Source: JBMNKL01 sp050952225
Lineage (GTDB): Bacteria; Bacillota; Clostridia; Acetivibrionales; DTU013
Reading direction: 5' to 3'
Length of the DNA stretch: 64,000 nucleotides
NCBI GenBank assembly: GCA_050952225.1
Contig: JBMNKL010000001.1
Span: 124,001 to 188,000, forward strand
A program made the position numbers and the translations under genes. The notes beneath the pieces were generated by a model that saw only the letters and a list, made by a program, of their open reading frames with translations, ran no database searches and was not told the DNA's origin. Shown here one piece after another: positions 1-7,946 of this stretch; position 1 is the stretch's first letter; the number at the start of each line of letters is the position of its first letter.

Positions 1-322
1 CGTCATTCCTTTTAAATAGTGATGTTATCTTGCTAAAGGTGTAATCACCCTCGACACGCAACGTCAGCAAGCCGCCCTGCTTTGCCCCGGATGAAGCCGT
101 TATGGCCACTCCCGTGAAGCCCTTTTGCTCGAGTTCCTCCCTGAGCTCCTGCCTGTCCGTGTCGCTCAGTCCGCCGGCGTTTTCCATCCTCAGCAGCACC
201 CGCCTGCAAACCATGTCCATGTCGGCTTTTACGGAAAAAGGTATGAAATGCTCAACCAGGAATACCAGCAGGAATACCGTGAATATCAATGTAATTCCCG
301 TTACAACCGGTCTGACCGCCAT
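1..322 (-). CDS. Pseudopilin-like Tad-locus protein, C-terminus beyond window
   Basis: The gene runs off the left edge; about 107 N-terminal residues are visible from an ATG at 322. Residues 1-26 form a short basic start and one hydrophobic segment (about residues 7-21), as in TadE-like or DUF4320-type minor pilins of clostridial Tad loci. The rest is a soluble alpha/beta stretch with a predicted helix (about residues 55-70). It follows the small prepilin-like gene by 14 bases and is the sixth gene of the same operon, so a role as an envelope-anchored minor pilin is inferred from position and architecture. No catalytic motif is visible. It could also be a generic single-pass membrane protein. 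Confidence 0.6.
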   Translation of the reverse strand, partial: MAVRPVVTGITLIFTVFLLVFLVEHFIPFSVKADMDMVCRRVLLRMENAGGLSDTDRQELREELEQKGFTGVAITASSGAKQGGLLTLRVEGDYTFSKITSLFKRND

Positions 323-336
323 AGTTTCACCCCATT

Positions 337-651
337 TTAACGTTCCGAAAAGACTACGTCGACAATTCCGCTCCACCACTCCGATAATTTTTCAACCAGG
401 CTCCTGGCTAATTCTTTTAGCCCCGGTATGATAATAAACGCCGCAATTATAAGCGCCGCGGCTATGCCCAGCAGCTCATTCATACCAAAGCCTTCGGTTC
501 GTGAAAAAAAGCGTCTCGTTATACGTTGTGCCGCTTTGCCGGTAATCCCGGTCAGCCTCGACCTTGCTGACCCGCACACCGTCGTCACCCGCGCTGCCAG
601 CCCGGCAAGCCGCAGCGTATTTCCAGGTGCCCTCTTGTTTTTGTACATCAT
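337..651 (-). CDS. Small prepilin-like membrane protein of Tad locus
   Basis: This 104-residue protein has an unusually long, strongly basic N-terminal half (about residues 3-50, rich in Arg/Lys), then the motif EGFGMNELLG and a hydrophobic helix at about residues 60-77, then an amphipathic tail with two Trp. A Gly followed by Met-Asn-Glu and a hydrophobic helix recalls a prepilin cleavage site, but the Glu lies at +3 rather than the usual +5, so processing is uncertain. The start is the ATG at 651, with GGAGGG six bases upstream. It lies between tadC and a pseudopilin-like gene, which suggests the major (Flp-like) subunit or a small membrane component. I do not recognise a defined family. 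Confidence 0.6.
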   Translation of the reverse strand: MMYKNKRAPGNTLRLAGLAARVTTVCGSARSRLTGITGKAAQRITRRFFSRTEGFGMNELLGIAAALIIAAFIIIPGLKELARSLVEKLSEWWSGIVDVVFSER

Positions 652-669
652 GGAAATCCCTCCATTTTT

Positions 670-1581
670 TTAATTTATGAATATGCTTCCGATTGCCCGC
701 CCCATTTCATTTAGCAGCGGTACAATAATCATTATCGATACTATGGCGACAAACACAGCCGCCGCTGCCAGGCTCCTGTTCCTGCAGTCATCGGTTTCAG
801 CCTGTATATAGTTGAAATATTTATTAAACATTAGCTCTTCCTGTTTTGCCAGCAGTTCCTTGTTATCTCCTGTTTCGACCCCTTGCTTCAGCGCAATACA
901 TAATGTTTCGGCTTCATGCATGTCGAAATTTGACCTGAACTCTTCAAGCGCCGAATCTATATCCAGCGTCAGCTCATACCTCGCGGCAAGCCTTATGAGG
1001 ATTTCCCTGAGTTCCCTGTCATCGGTGACTTCATAAGCTGATCTTAAGGCGTCAGTAGGCTTTATGCCGGAAGATACCTGGTTGTGGAGGTATTTATATA
1101 TCTTGTATATATATTTCTGGAACCGGAGGCCGACTTTTCGTTTTCTTGAAGAAATAACGGCCTCCATTATGGCATTGACCAGGACAACCAGGACAGAAGC
1201 CCTGATAAAACCAGGGAAGTTTATTATAAAAGCTGCCAGGAACAATAACGGCGAAAAAACATATCTTGTCAAAAGGTATATGATTGCCGCATATTTTCCC
1301 CTATACCCCGCCTTGCGCATTTTATCCCCGGCCTTCTCAAGAAGCCTGCCTTTCCCGAAAAGTCTTTCACAGGCTGCCACACCCCTCCCGAAAAGGAGCG
1401 AACACCTTACGTTAAACGCAAGCCTCGGCGCCCTGGGCCCAAGCGCATCCCGCACACGTCTCGAATATGCCGGATAATATATTTTTGCGAAAATACAGGC
1501 TGCAAGCATATTAGAGATAAAAATCGCAATGGCTGCCGCCGTATTCTCTTTGAACAACTGCAAAATCAGTTTTTCCATCAT
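670..1581 (-). CDS. tadC: TadC-like type II secretion F domain protein
   Basis: This 303-residue inner-membrane protein resembles TadC, one of the two platform proteins of Tad/Flp pilus machines. Hydrophobic segments lie near residues 15-35, 104-135 and 270-295. The central cytoplasmic part (about 150-260) has the helical T2SSF pattern, including the SSGIKPTDALRSAYE stretch typical of GspF-type domains. It follows tadB by 33 bases and precedes the small prepilin-like gene, the usual order CpaF-TadB-TadC-pilin. A second ATG three bases downstream has better Shine-Dalgarno spacing (GGGAGG) and may be the true start. The family is clear; the exact substrate is inferred. Confidence 0.82.
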   Translation of the reverse strand: MMEKLILQLFKENTAAAIAIFISNMLAACIFAKIYYPAYSRRVRDALGPRAPRLAFNVRCSLLFGRGVAACERLFGKGRLLEKAGDKMRKAGYRGKYAAIIYLLTRYVFSPLLFLAAFIINFPGFIRASVLVVLVNAIMEAVISSRKRKVGLRFQKYIYKIYKYLHNQVSSGIKPTDALRSAYEVTDDRELREILIRLAARYELTLDIDSALEEFRSNFDMHEAETLCIALKQGVETGDNKELLAKQEELMFNKYFNYIQAETDDCRNRSLAAAAVFVAIVSIMIIVPLLNEMGRAIGSIFIN

Positions 1582-1614
1582 GTCCTCCCGCCGGGCTTTT
1601 TAACCCCCGGCACT

Positions 1615-2568
1615 TTAAATCCTGAACCTCGTAATCCCTGCCGCAAGGTAGAACCCCAGCATGTACATTATGCTGAACACCGTAAGAAGCAGTTTTCCTG
1701 TCACGGTACGAAGGTAGAAGCCGCTCACTTGCGGCGATAGCCTCATGAAAAAGTATGCGGTGACTAGCACCCCGAGCATGATGAAATAGATGAGCATCCT
1801 GTCCTTGTAAGTAGAAATCTTGCGCCTTTCGTATTCCTCATCTATCTTGTAAAACTGGCTTTCAAGGTTCGACAAAAGCTTTACGATATCTCCCCTGTGT
1901 TTCAGGTTTTGCTTGATGTTGAGGATGAAATCGTCAAAATGCGGGTTGCCGACCTTCAACTGCAATATGTCCAGGGCTTCCGAAGCGTCCATCCCGCTGT
2001 TTACCTGTATAAGCATGTCCCTTACAAATGTCTCCAGCGGCTCACCCACACCTGACCCCAGCGATTTTTCAAATGCGTACATGATATCTTCCTTCACCGA
2101 ACACCAGCGGTTGAGCACGGAAATATAATCCGACATTTTTTTCCGAATGGTTTCGGAATTATAACGCGACAGGATATCCAGGGCAAATAGTGGCACCGCA
2201 GATATCATGCCGCTGATGGCAGCCGCGGACGGGAAAAACTCCAGCAGCCTTGAGACAGGCCGGTATACTGCGACAAAGATGGCCGCAACTATAAAGAGCA
2301 GGGTGTAGACATTCATAAAGGGAATATAATGCCTGATATTGGACTTTACGATATACTGCAGCTCAAAACGTCTGAACAAGTTCAGCCTGCTGATAACGCC
2401 ATTGTTTTTTCTGTCCTCGAAAGCCAGGCCCGCGCCATCATTTCTCATACCTGCCATATTGATAATTTTCCGAAGCTCTGCCCTGATCCGGGAATTCCTT
2501 GCTATTGCAGCGGCAAGAAACACATTGGCTGCAAGAAGCAAAACGGAATTAATTATCAATGGCTTCAT
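1615..2568 (-). CDS. tadB: TadB-like type II secretion F domain protein
   Basis: The product is about 317 residues, read from the ATG at 2568 that begins MKPLIINSVLL. A longer upstream frame exists but would overlap cpaF by 116 bases and has no better ribosome site. One hydrophobic helix lies at the N-terminus, a pair at about residues 80-125, and two more at the C-terminus. The cytoplasmic T2SSF region includes VNSGMDASEALDILQ, similar to the matching motif in the TadC neighbour. TadB and TadC are known to form the membrane platform that couples the CpaF ATPase to pilus assembly. The gene overlaps the end of cpaF by 20 bases, which implies translational coupling. Confidence 0.82.
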   Translation of the reverse strand: MKPLIINSVLLLAANVFLAAAIARNSRIRAELRKIINMAGMRNDGAGLAFEDRKNNGVISRLNLFRRFELQYIVKSNIRHYIPFMNVYTLLFIVAAIFVAVYRPVSRLLEFFPSAAAISGMISAVPLFALDILSRYNSETIRKKMSDYISVLNRWCSVKEDIMYAFEKSLGSGVGEPLETFVRDMLIQVNSGMDASEALDILQLKVGNPHFDDFILNIKQNLKHRGDIVKLLSNLESQFYKIDEEYERRKISTYKDRMLIYFIMLGVLVTAYFFMRLSPQVSGFYLRTVTGKLLLTVFSIMYMLGFYLAAGITRFRI

Positions 2569-3772
2569 CTGCTGTACCCACCTGCCCTCCATTGCGAGCA
2601 TACAGCCTCCTGTACCCAAACCGGTCCGTTCCGCTGTCATAACCCAGTACTTCCAGGACCTCAACCACTTTGAAATCCTTGAGATAGAATATGATATCTA
2701 TACTTCTGCCCAGCGTTTCCTTGATCGTCTTTTCACTTTCACCGATGTTGGCTCCCTTGCTAAGCGTAAGAAGCCGCGCGAAGGCATCCTCAGCACTTTC
2801 GGAATGGGTCGTGGCAATGCCCCTGTGTCCTGAAAAAGCAGCTTTTACAAAATCCCACGCCTCATCGCCCGTTATCTCGCCGACGCAATACGTGTCAAGC
2901 GACATGGTGAGCCCGTCACGAACAAGATCTTTCAATGTGACGGGGTACCCGCCCTCGTTCGGCTTCTTTATCCGCTGCTCTATGCAATAAGGCTTGTCCG
3001 GGTATATCTCCGCGTCGGATTCCACGATCAGCACACGCTCCATCTCGGGCAGCACATTGATAAACGCTCTCATCAGTGTGGTCTTCCCCGCCGCGCCTTT
3101 GCCGCAGAAGAGAATGGACGCGTCGCTTTGCGCAAGCCTCTGTAATAATGAGACGAGCTCATCGTCAAGCATTCCGAGACATTTCAGATCGTCCAGCGTG
3201 TAGCTTATCTTCCTGTGTTTGCGTATACTGATGGAAGGCCCCGCGATATTTCTCGGTCTTATGGAAACATTGATTCTCAGCCTGTTCTTTTCATCCGTCA
3301 CCCTGCAATGGCTGTCGTTCTCATTCAGTATTCCCCCGTTGCGGATGGCTATCAGCTTGCAGTACGTCTCGAATATTTTCTCGTTCCCGAAATTAACAGG
3401 TATTTTACTGCGTATGCCGTTTCTCTTGATAACAAACTGGTCGTAGCGGGTACCGTCTATGTCGGTTATGTCTTCTTCATCGATGTAAGGCTGAAGTTCG
3501 CCGTAGCCAAACATGAAGTCGAACACCTTGCGAATAAGCTCATCCCTGTATATGCCGAAGTGATACCTGTGAAAATCGATGTTCTTGATGATTGCGGTTT
3601 TCAGCACATTTCTGTCCGCACGGCCGCTTGATACATCCGCAACGAGCGCCGGCCATTCCTTTAGTATTTCATTTGTGATTCCGGATACGACGGAATTTAT
3701 ATCGCGCTCACCGGCGATAGCGTTGTCGGCGGCTTCATAAAACAACTTATGGTGAGATTTGACTACAGGCAT
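2549..3772 (-). CDS. cpaF: CpaF/TadA family secretion ATPase
   Basis: This 407-residue protein is a type II/IV secretion AAA+ ATPase of the CpaF/TadA branch. The N-terminal domain (1-185) leads into the Walker A motif GKGAAGKT at 224-231, an Asp-box-like VESDAEIY (about 249-256), VGEITGDEAWD (Walker B region, about 297-307) and a His box GHRGIATTHS (about 315-324). CpaF hexamers energise Tad pilin assembly from the cytoplasmic face. The start ATG at 3772 has GGAGGG seven bases upstream and lies only three bases after the stop of the kinase-TadZ gene. The order CpaF, TadB, TadC matches known Tad loci. Confidence 0.92.
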   Translation of the reverse strand: MPVVKSHHKLFYEAADNAIAGERDINSVVSGITNEILKEWPALVADVSSGRADRNVLKTAIIKNIDFHRYHFGIYRDELIRKVFDFMFGYGELQPYIDEEDITDIDGTRYDQFVIKRNGIRSKIPVNFGNEKIFETYCKLIAIRNGGILNENDSHCRVTDEKNRLRINVSIRPRNIAGPSISIRKHRKISYTLDDLKCLGMLDDELVSLLQRLAQSDASILFCGKGAAGKTTLMRAFINVLPEMERVLIVESDAEIYPDKPYCIEQRIKKPNEGGYPVTLKDLVRDGLTMSLDTYCVGEITGDEAWDFVKAAFSGHRGIATTHSESAEDAFARLLTLSKGANIGESEKTIKETLGRSIDIIFYLKDFKVVEVLEVLGYDSGTDRFGYRRLYARNGGQVGTADEAIDN

Positions 3773-3775
3773 TCT

Positions 3776-5530
3776 TTATCCCTCCACGGTCTTTCTTTGC
3801 AACATCCGGGTTCTTGCGGAGATTTTGCCTGCAAGCAGGCCGAATTTTTCAAGTATGCCGGGAGGGGGCATCAAATCAAGCTTTGCAAGCAACTGTATAT
3901 ATTCGTTGCAAATGCATTTTTCCATGTGTGAAACATACGTGCTTCTCTTATTCCTGTATGCAGCCCGCTTCCTGCTTGGCGATATCCTTCCCAGCAGGCT
4001 GTTCTGCGTAGCCGCGCGGATTTCATCGATGCCCATCCCAGTGCTTTTTTCATATTCGAATAAAACAAACTTGGTATTTTCAACGGGAAGGTTTTGCTTT
4101 TCCTTCAGGAAAGCAATATATGTGTTAAACTCTCTTAACTGATCAATATCGCCCCTGGTTGCAATTATGTTTATATCTGACTTAAGCAGCGATGCAAGGG
4201 TAAATGCGTCATAAATGAACCTGTTTACCAGCAGAATCGTAATGTCAAAGCTGCGGTAACACTTGTCTATGAGCTTCGGAACACTGTCTTCGGCATAATA
4301 CTCGTAATAATCAAGCCTTGAGCTGCCTGCTATTACATGAAGGTTTTTAAGGTCTTTCCTCCTGGCTGCCGACTGTCTTAATAAATCCGAGGTCAGTGTC
4401 CCCTTGCTGATGGCATCCATGACCACGCCCAGCCCGGAATAGCCGAATATGCTCTGTCGCACAGGCTTTGAAGCAAACTTTTTCAAGTTCAGGAAGAGGT
4501 CGGCCTTTGGGGCAAGCAAATCAAGGTCAACCAGTAATACCTCCCCTCCCGTAAATTTTGCCGCCGCATATGCAAGTTCGCAGCCGAATTCGGCATTATC
4601 CCACACGGTAATAACTATTTTGCGAAAACTAAATCTTTTTTTACGGGAAAAAACCCGAATTCCTGCAGGAGCTCCCTCCCCGCCGGCCCCGCTATACACG
4701 CCCGACGCCTCTTCACTAAAAACGCCCGTGCTTTCTGTTTTTGTGTCGTATCTGGATTGTAGCGCCTCCAGGTCCGCCAGGAGGTCAGCCGCATTTTGGT
4801 AGCGTTCCCCGATATCTTCGGCAGTGCATTTCAAGATTATATTCTCAAGCCCGACAGAAATGGAGTCATCATAATACCTCACAGGTTTGAGATCAAACGG
4901 GCGTACGGCGGGGTCATTTCCGGTAAGCAGTTCATGAAGCGTCACACCCAGGCTGTATATATCCGAAGCGGCACTGGTCTGCCCGGTGCCAAACTGCTCA
5001 GGTGCGGCATAGCCCCTGGTCCCGATATATACGGTATCAGCCCCGGATTTGGGCTTGTATTCCCGCGCTATGCCGAAATCAATCAGCTTGAGTGTACCGC
5101 CGGCTGTCAATATAATATTCGAAGGTTTCATATCCCTGTAGATTATCGGGTTTGGTTTTTGCGTATGAAGGTAATTCAACGCCTTGCACAGTTGAATGGC
5201 CCAGTCGACGACGATTTCCTCCGATATTTTCCCTTCTTCTTTCAGTTTCCTGTCAAGCGGAGTGCCGTTGATATAGTCGGATATCATGTACAGGCAGCCA
5301 TCCTGTTTAACTATGTCAAATAATCTTGGCAAGGCCGGATGATCCAGCTTTTTAAGCACTCTTGGCTCTGCCATGAGGTCAATCCCGTTTGCGCCGGCTG
5401 CAGGTATTTCTTTTATTGCCCAATAGGTATCGGTATTTATATTTCTTGCCAGGTAAACCGTACCCATGCCGCCCTGTCCAAGAACCCTTTCGATAATATA
5501 CCTTCCGTTGAAGAAATCCCCGACCTGCAT
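3776..5530 (-). CDS. Ser/Thr protein kinase fused to TadZ/CpaE-like MinD-fold domain
   Basis: Residues 1-260 of this 584-residue protein form a complete Hanks-type kinase: glycine loop GQGGMG at 18-23, ATP-binding Lys40 in WAIKE, catalytic loop YRDMKPSN at 131-138 (Tyr for the usual His), DFG at 151-153 and APE at 176-178. A Gly/Ser/Glu-rich linker (about 261-295) leads to a MinD/ParA-like domain (about 300-560) with strand VLLVDLDLLAP near 331-341, as in TadZ/CpaE proteins that localise Tad machines. The expected P-loop position (309-319) has no Lys-Thr, so nucleotide binding there is doubtful. No membrane helix or PASTA repeats are visible. It is the first gene of the operon and ends three bases before cpaF, so the kinase probably controls or is recruited to the pilus machine. 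The fusion is read directly; the role is inferred. Confidence 0.85.
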   Translation of the reverse strand: MQVGDFFNGRYIIERVLGQGGMGTVYLARNINTDTYWAIKEIPAAGANGIDLMAEPRVLKKLDHPALPRLFDIVKQDGCLYMISDYINGTPLDRKLKEEGKISEEIVVDWAIQLCKALNYLHTQKPNPIIYRDMKPSNIILTAGGTLKLIDFGIAREYKPKSGADTVYIGTRGYAAPEQFGTGQTSAASDIYSLGVTLHELLTGNDPAVRPFDLKPVRYYDDSISVGLENIILKCTAEDIGERYQNAADLLADLEALQSRYDTKTESTGVFSEEASGVYSGAGGEGAPAGIRVFSRKKRFSFRKIVITVWDNAEFGCELAYAAAKFTGGEVLLVDLDLLAPKADLFLNLKKFASKPVRQSIFGYSGLGVVMDAISKGTLTSDLLRQSAARRKDLKNLHVIAGSSRLDYYEYYAEDSVPKLIDKCYRSFDITILLVNRFIYDAFTLASLLKSDINIIATRGDIDQLREFNTYIAFLKEKQNLPVENTKFVLFEYEKSTGMGIDEIRAATQNSLLGRISPSRKRAAYRNKRSTYVSHMEKCICNEYIQLLAKLDLMPPPGILEKFGLLAGKISARTRMLQRKTVEG

Positions 5531-5971
5531 TTCTGATCCCCCATATACACGTTGACGACAATACAGTGTATTTTGTGATAATATTATAATTATGTCATAT
5601 TTTTACATCCCATTTTACGTCTTATTCTACCACATTATTTTATTAATTTCCATACAGTTATAAAAATTACTAATTTCTGTTGAGTTTTTCATGTCTCAAA
5701 TGCGCTGATAGTGCGGAAAATAAGGTATGGTGATAAATCGGGGCAATACGGGAAATAATCGTCCGGTGTGGGCACAGGGGAGGAGTCAAGACGGCGGGAT
5801 CAAGTCGGACGGCGGACTAGGGGACGGCGGACAGGGGTTGCTGCGAACATGAGGGCCGGAACCAGCGGGCGGGACAGAGGGAAGGACAAGGGCGGACAGT
5901 GATACAGCTGTACGCCTGTCCCAGCTGTCCCGCATACCCGCCCATCCTTTTCTTACCAGCCTCATATAGCC
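5531..5971. other. Intergenic region upstream of tad operon and hydrolase
   Basis: The 527-base divergent gap between the tad operon (minus) and the hydrolase gene (plus) has two parts. The part next to the kinase gene (5540-5700) is AT-rich and carries possible minus-strand promoter pieces, for example an extended -10-like TGGTAGAAT around 5623-5631, none strong. The part at 5755-5945 is GC-rich with short repeats (listed separately). Reading frames through it have strongly biased composition and no family resemblance, so I call no gene here. Confidence 0.5.
5755..5945. repeat. GC-rich short-repeat element with GGGACA/TGTCCC arms
   Basis: The octamer GACGGCGG occurs at 5790, 5808 and 5823. 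The right part contains CTGTCCCAGCTGTCCC, complementary to GGGACAG-type words on the left. The composition (purine-rich left arm, pyrimidine-rich right arm) differs sharply from the AT-rich DNA on both sides. A related GGGACA-loop-TGTCCC hairpin sits at 52314-52331. The features suggest a decayed intergenic repeat family; no terminal repeats or transposase are visible. Confidence 0.4.
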
Positions 5972-6000
5972 TTTACAATGCTTCCAAATAAAAATATAAT
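5972..6000 (+). promoter_or_regulatory. Sigma-A type promoter for the hydrolase gene
   Basis: TTTACA at 5972-5977 and TATAAT at 5995-6000 are separated by 17 bases, a near-consensus vegetative promoter. It points into the hydrolase gene, whose ATG lies 58 bases after the -10 box. Confidence 0.65.
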
Positions 6001-6057
6001 AGTGTTGTCGAGCTTCCTGCATTTAAAAATTCGGCTAAAGCTTGGAGGAACCGGGAT

Positions 6058-7012
6058 ATGAGAATCAGCGGAATAACATATGCGGTTAGAAAAACGCACA
6101 GGATCAGAAATACGATATTTGCTTTCATTGTCCTGCTTCTTCTCGGTATCCTTGCAGTTGCAGTCCTGTCGGGATATAAAGGCTGGAAGCTGCTTCATCC
6201 CGACAAAAAACCTGTTGACAAGTTTTCTTCGAACATAGTGCCCGAGTACAGGGACATTAGTTTTAGGAAAAGCGATAGTTCCATCGTATTAAAGGGATGG
6301 CTCTTTCAAGCCAAAAAAAGCGACCGCGCCGTCATACTTGCCCATTCCCACGGCGGGAACAGGCTTCAGTTCGGCCTGGAAACCGTCGACTTGATCAAGG
6401 AGTTCCTGAGCAGGGGTTACAACGTGTTTACATTCGATATGAGAAACTCGGGTGAATCCGGGGGCAAAACAAGCACTTTCGGCTATGGCGAAAAAGAAGA
6501 CATAGAAGCGGCCATTAATTATTTGAATTCGCAGGGTATAAAGCGCATCACGCTCATGGGATTCTCAACCGGGGCGTCCGCCAGCATTCTTGCCGCTGCT
6601 GAAAGCGCTTCTGTAGACGCAGTTATTGCAGATAGTCCTTATGCCGACCTGAAATCTTATTTTCTCAATAATCTCGACCGGTGGACCGGTTTGCCGGCAT
6701 TCCCGTTTAACAGGACCATTACTGCCGGCCTGGAATTCGCAGGTGTCATTGACATGGCAAAAACCAGTCCCGGTAAGTTCGATTACGGCGGACAAGCCTC
6801 CTCATTTGCTGCTCATCCACGCAAAAGATGACAAATTGATACCGGTAACCGGCAGCATAGAATTATTCCAGAAATATTCGGCACTGAACCCTTCCGGCAT
6901 AGAATTCTGGCAAATGGAAGGCAGCGGCCATGCCGACGGATTTGTGAAAAATAAAAGGGAATACCTGCGAAAAGTATTCGCCTTTCTTGACAGAGTATAC
7001 CCGGAAGAGTAA
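6058..7012 (+). CDS. Membrane-anchored alpha/beta hydrolase (frameshifted)
   Basis: The first frame gives an N-terminal hydrophobic anchor (about residues 20-42) and an alpha/beta hydrolase fold with LAHSHGG (oxyanion region, about 94-100) and the nucleophile elbow GFSTGA. The acid HAKDDKLIP and the catalytic His in GSGHADGF are in a different frame after a one-base slip near 6769-6773. Restored, the protein is about 317 residues and has a full Ser-Asp-His triad, like the YqkD/serine-aminopeptidase-type hydrolases that face the outside of Gram-positive cells. The substrate is unknown. The ATG at 6058 has GGAGG upstream. The gene ends immediately against the convergent fliT-like gene. Confidence 0.75.
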
Positions 7013-7499
7013 TCACTTCTTCTTATCCACAAAAAAAGAGGCCACACCCGGTGGGGGTGAATTATATGCTTTATTAATCTTTTTTCCCTGGTTGATTTCC
7101 CTGATTTTTGAGCCAAGCTGCTCCAGCAGCTCCTTGCATTTTACGGCGTTAGCCTTTTCCGCTTCACTGATCCCTGATATAAGCGAAAGTATTTCTCCAG
7201 TAATTTCCTTAAGCTTTTCCGCCTGCGGAAAAGCCAGGGATGCCCGGGTCATCCAGCCGTTTTATCCCGTACGCTTCTTTCAGTCTTTCCATGTAAACCA
7301 CGAATTCTTCGTCAAGCTTGTCAATTTCGTCTATCCTTCGCTGTTTTTCTTCAACAAGTTCTTGGAGCCTGTCAAGCGTATCGGCATTTATCGCGGACGC
7401 CTGGGCTTCCGTAAGAGTCATCATATCGCCCAGCAGCATCTTCTTCCTTTCCAGTATTTCAATCATTTTATCCTGATAATTATTGCCCGGCATATTCAT
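7013..7499 (-). CDS. fliT: FliT-like flagellar chaperone (frameshifted)
   Basis: Two overlapping frames, joined near 7235-7250, give one helical protein of about 161 residues. The first part contains heptad-like helices and the family-like stretch DTLDRLQELVEEKQ; the second continues with long charged helices and ends in a Lys-rich tail. Size, coiled-coil character and position directly after fliS match FliT/FlgN-type export chaperones, which hold FliD until export. Sequence identity to defined FliT is weak in this superfamily, so the name rests mainly on the order fliD-fliS-fliT. It is separated from fliS by eight bases. Confidence 0.6.
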
Positions 7500-7507
7500 A
7501 TAAACAC

Positions 7508-7909
7508 CTATTTCGCGGCTTCAGCCGTCTTTTTGTCCTGGCTCGCCAACTTCATGGCTTTAGCCCATGTGTCCCGCAGGTCCTTTGCAAAGTGCAGCAC
7601 TTCGTCCAATATGCTGATGTCTTTCTTTATATTTGCCGTTATAAGCCTGTCGTACATATAATCATACAACAATGCCAGGTTGTGTGAAATTTCATATTTC
7701 ATGTCAAGGGAAGCCATGAATTCCGCGATGATATCTTCAGCCCTTATTATGCTGTCATGCGCTTTCTGAATATCTTTTTCCTCGATTGCCTTCCTTGCAA
7801 GCATTATGTATTTGACCAGGCCGTTATAAAGCATCAATGTCAATTCTTCCGGCCTTGCGGTCAGGATTGAGTTTTGCTTGTACGAGTTGTACGCATCTTG
7901 AGCTACCAT
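7508..7909 (-). CDS. fliS: Flagellar export chaperone FliS
   Basis: This 133-residue helical protein begins with the typical FliS pattern AYNSYKQNSILTARPEELTLMLYNGLVK and keeps the family's length. FliS binds the C-terminal helices of unfolded flagellin in the cytoplasm and prevents premature polymerisation. The gene lies just downstream of fliD and eight bases upstream of the fliT-like gene. AAGGAGG precedes the ATG at 7909. Unlike its neighbours it is in one intact frame. Confidence 0.93.
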   Translation of the reverse strand: MVAQDAYNSYKQNSILTARPEELTLMLYNGLVKYIMLARKAIEEKDIQKAHDSIIRAEDIIAEFMASLDMKYEISHNLALLYDYMYDRLITANIKKDISILDEVLHFAKDLRDTWAKAMKLASQDKKTAEAAK

Positions 7910-7946
7910 ATTTCCTCCTTGCCAAGTTTTTCATGCTTTCGGCAGG

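Noticed and set aside
5755..5945. Insertion sequence
   Set aside because: No transposase frame, terminal inverted repeat or target duplication is visible.
5786..6198. Minus-strand reading frames in the gap after the tad operon
   Set aside because: Composition is Pro/Ser/Arg-biased by the repeat; one overlaps the start of the hydrolase gene; no start signal.
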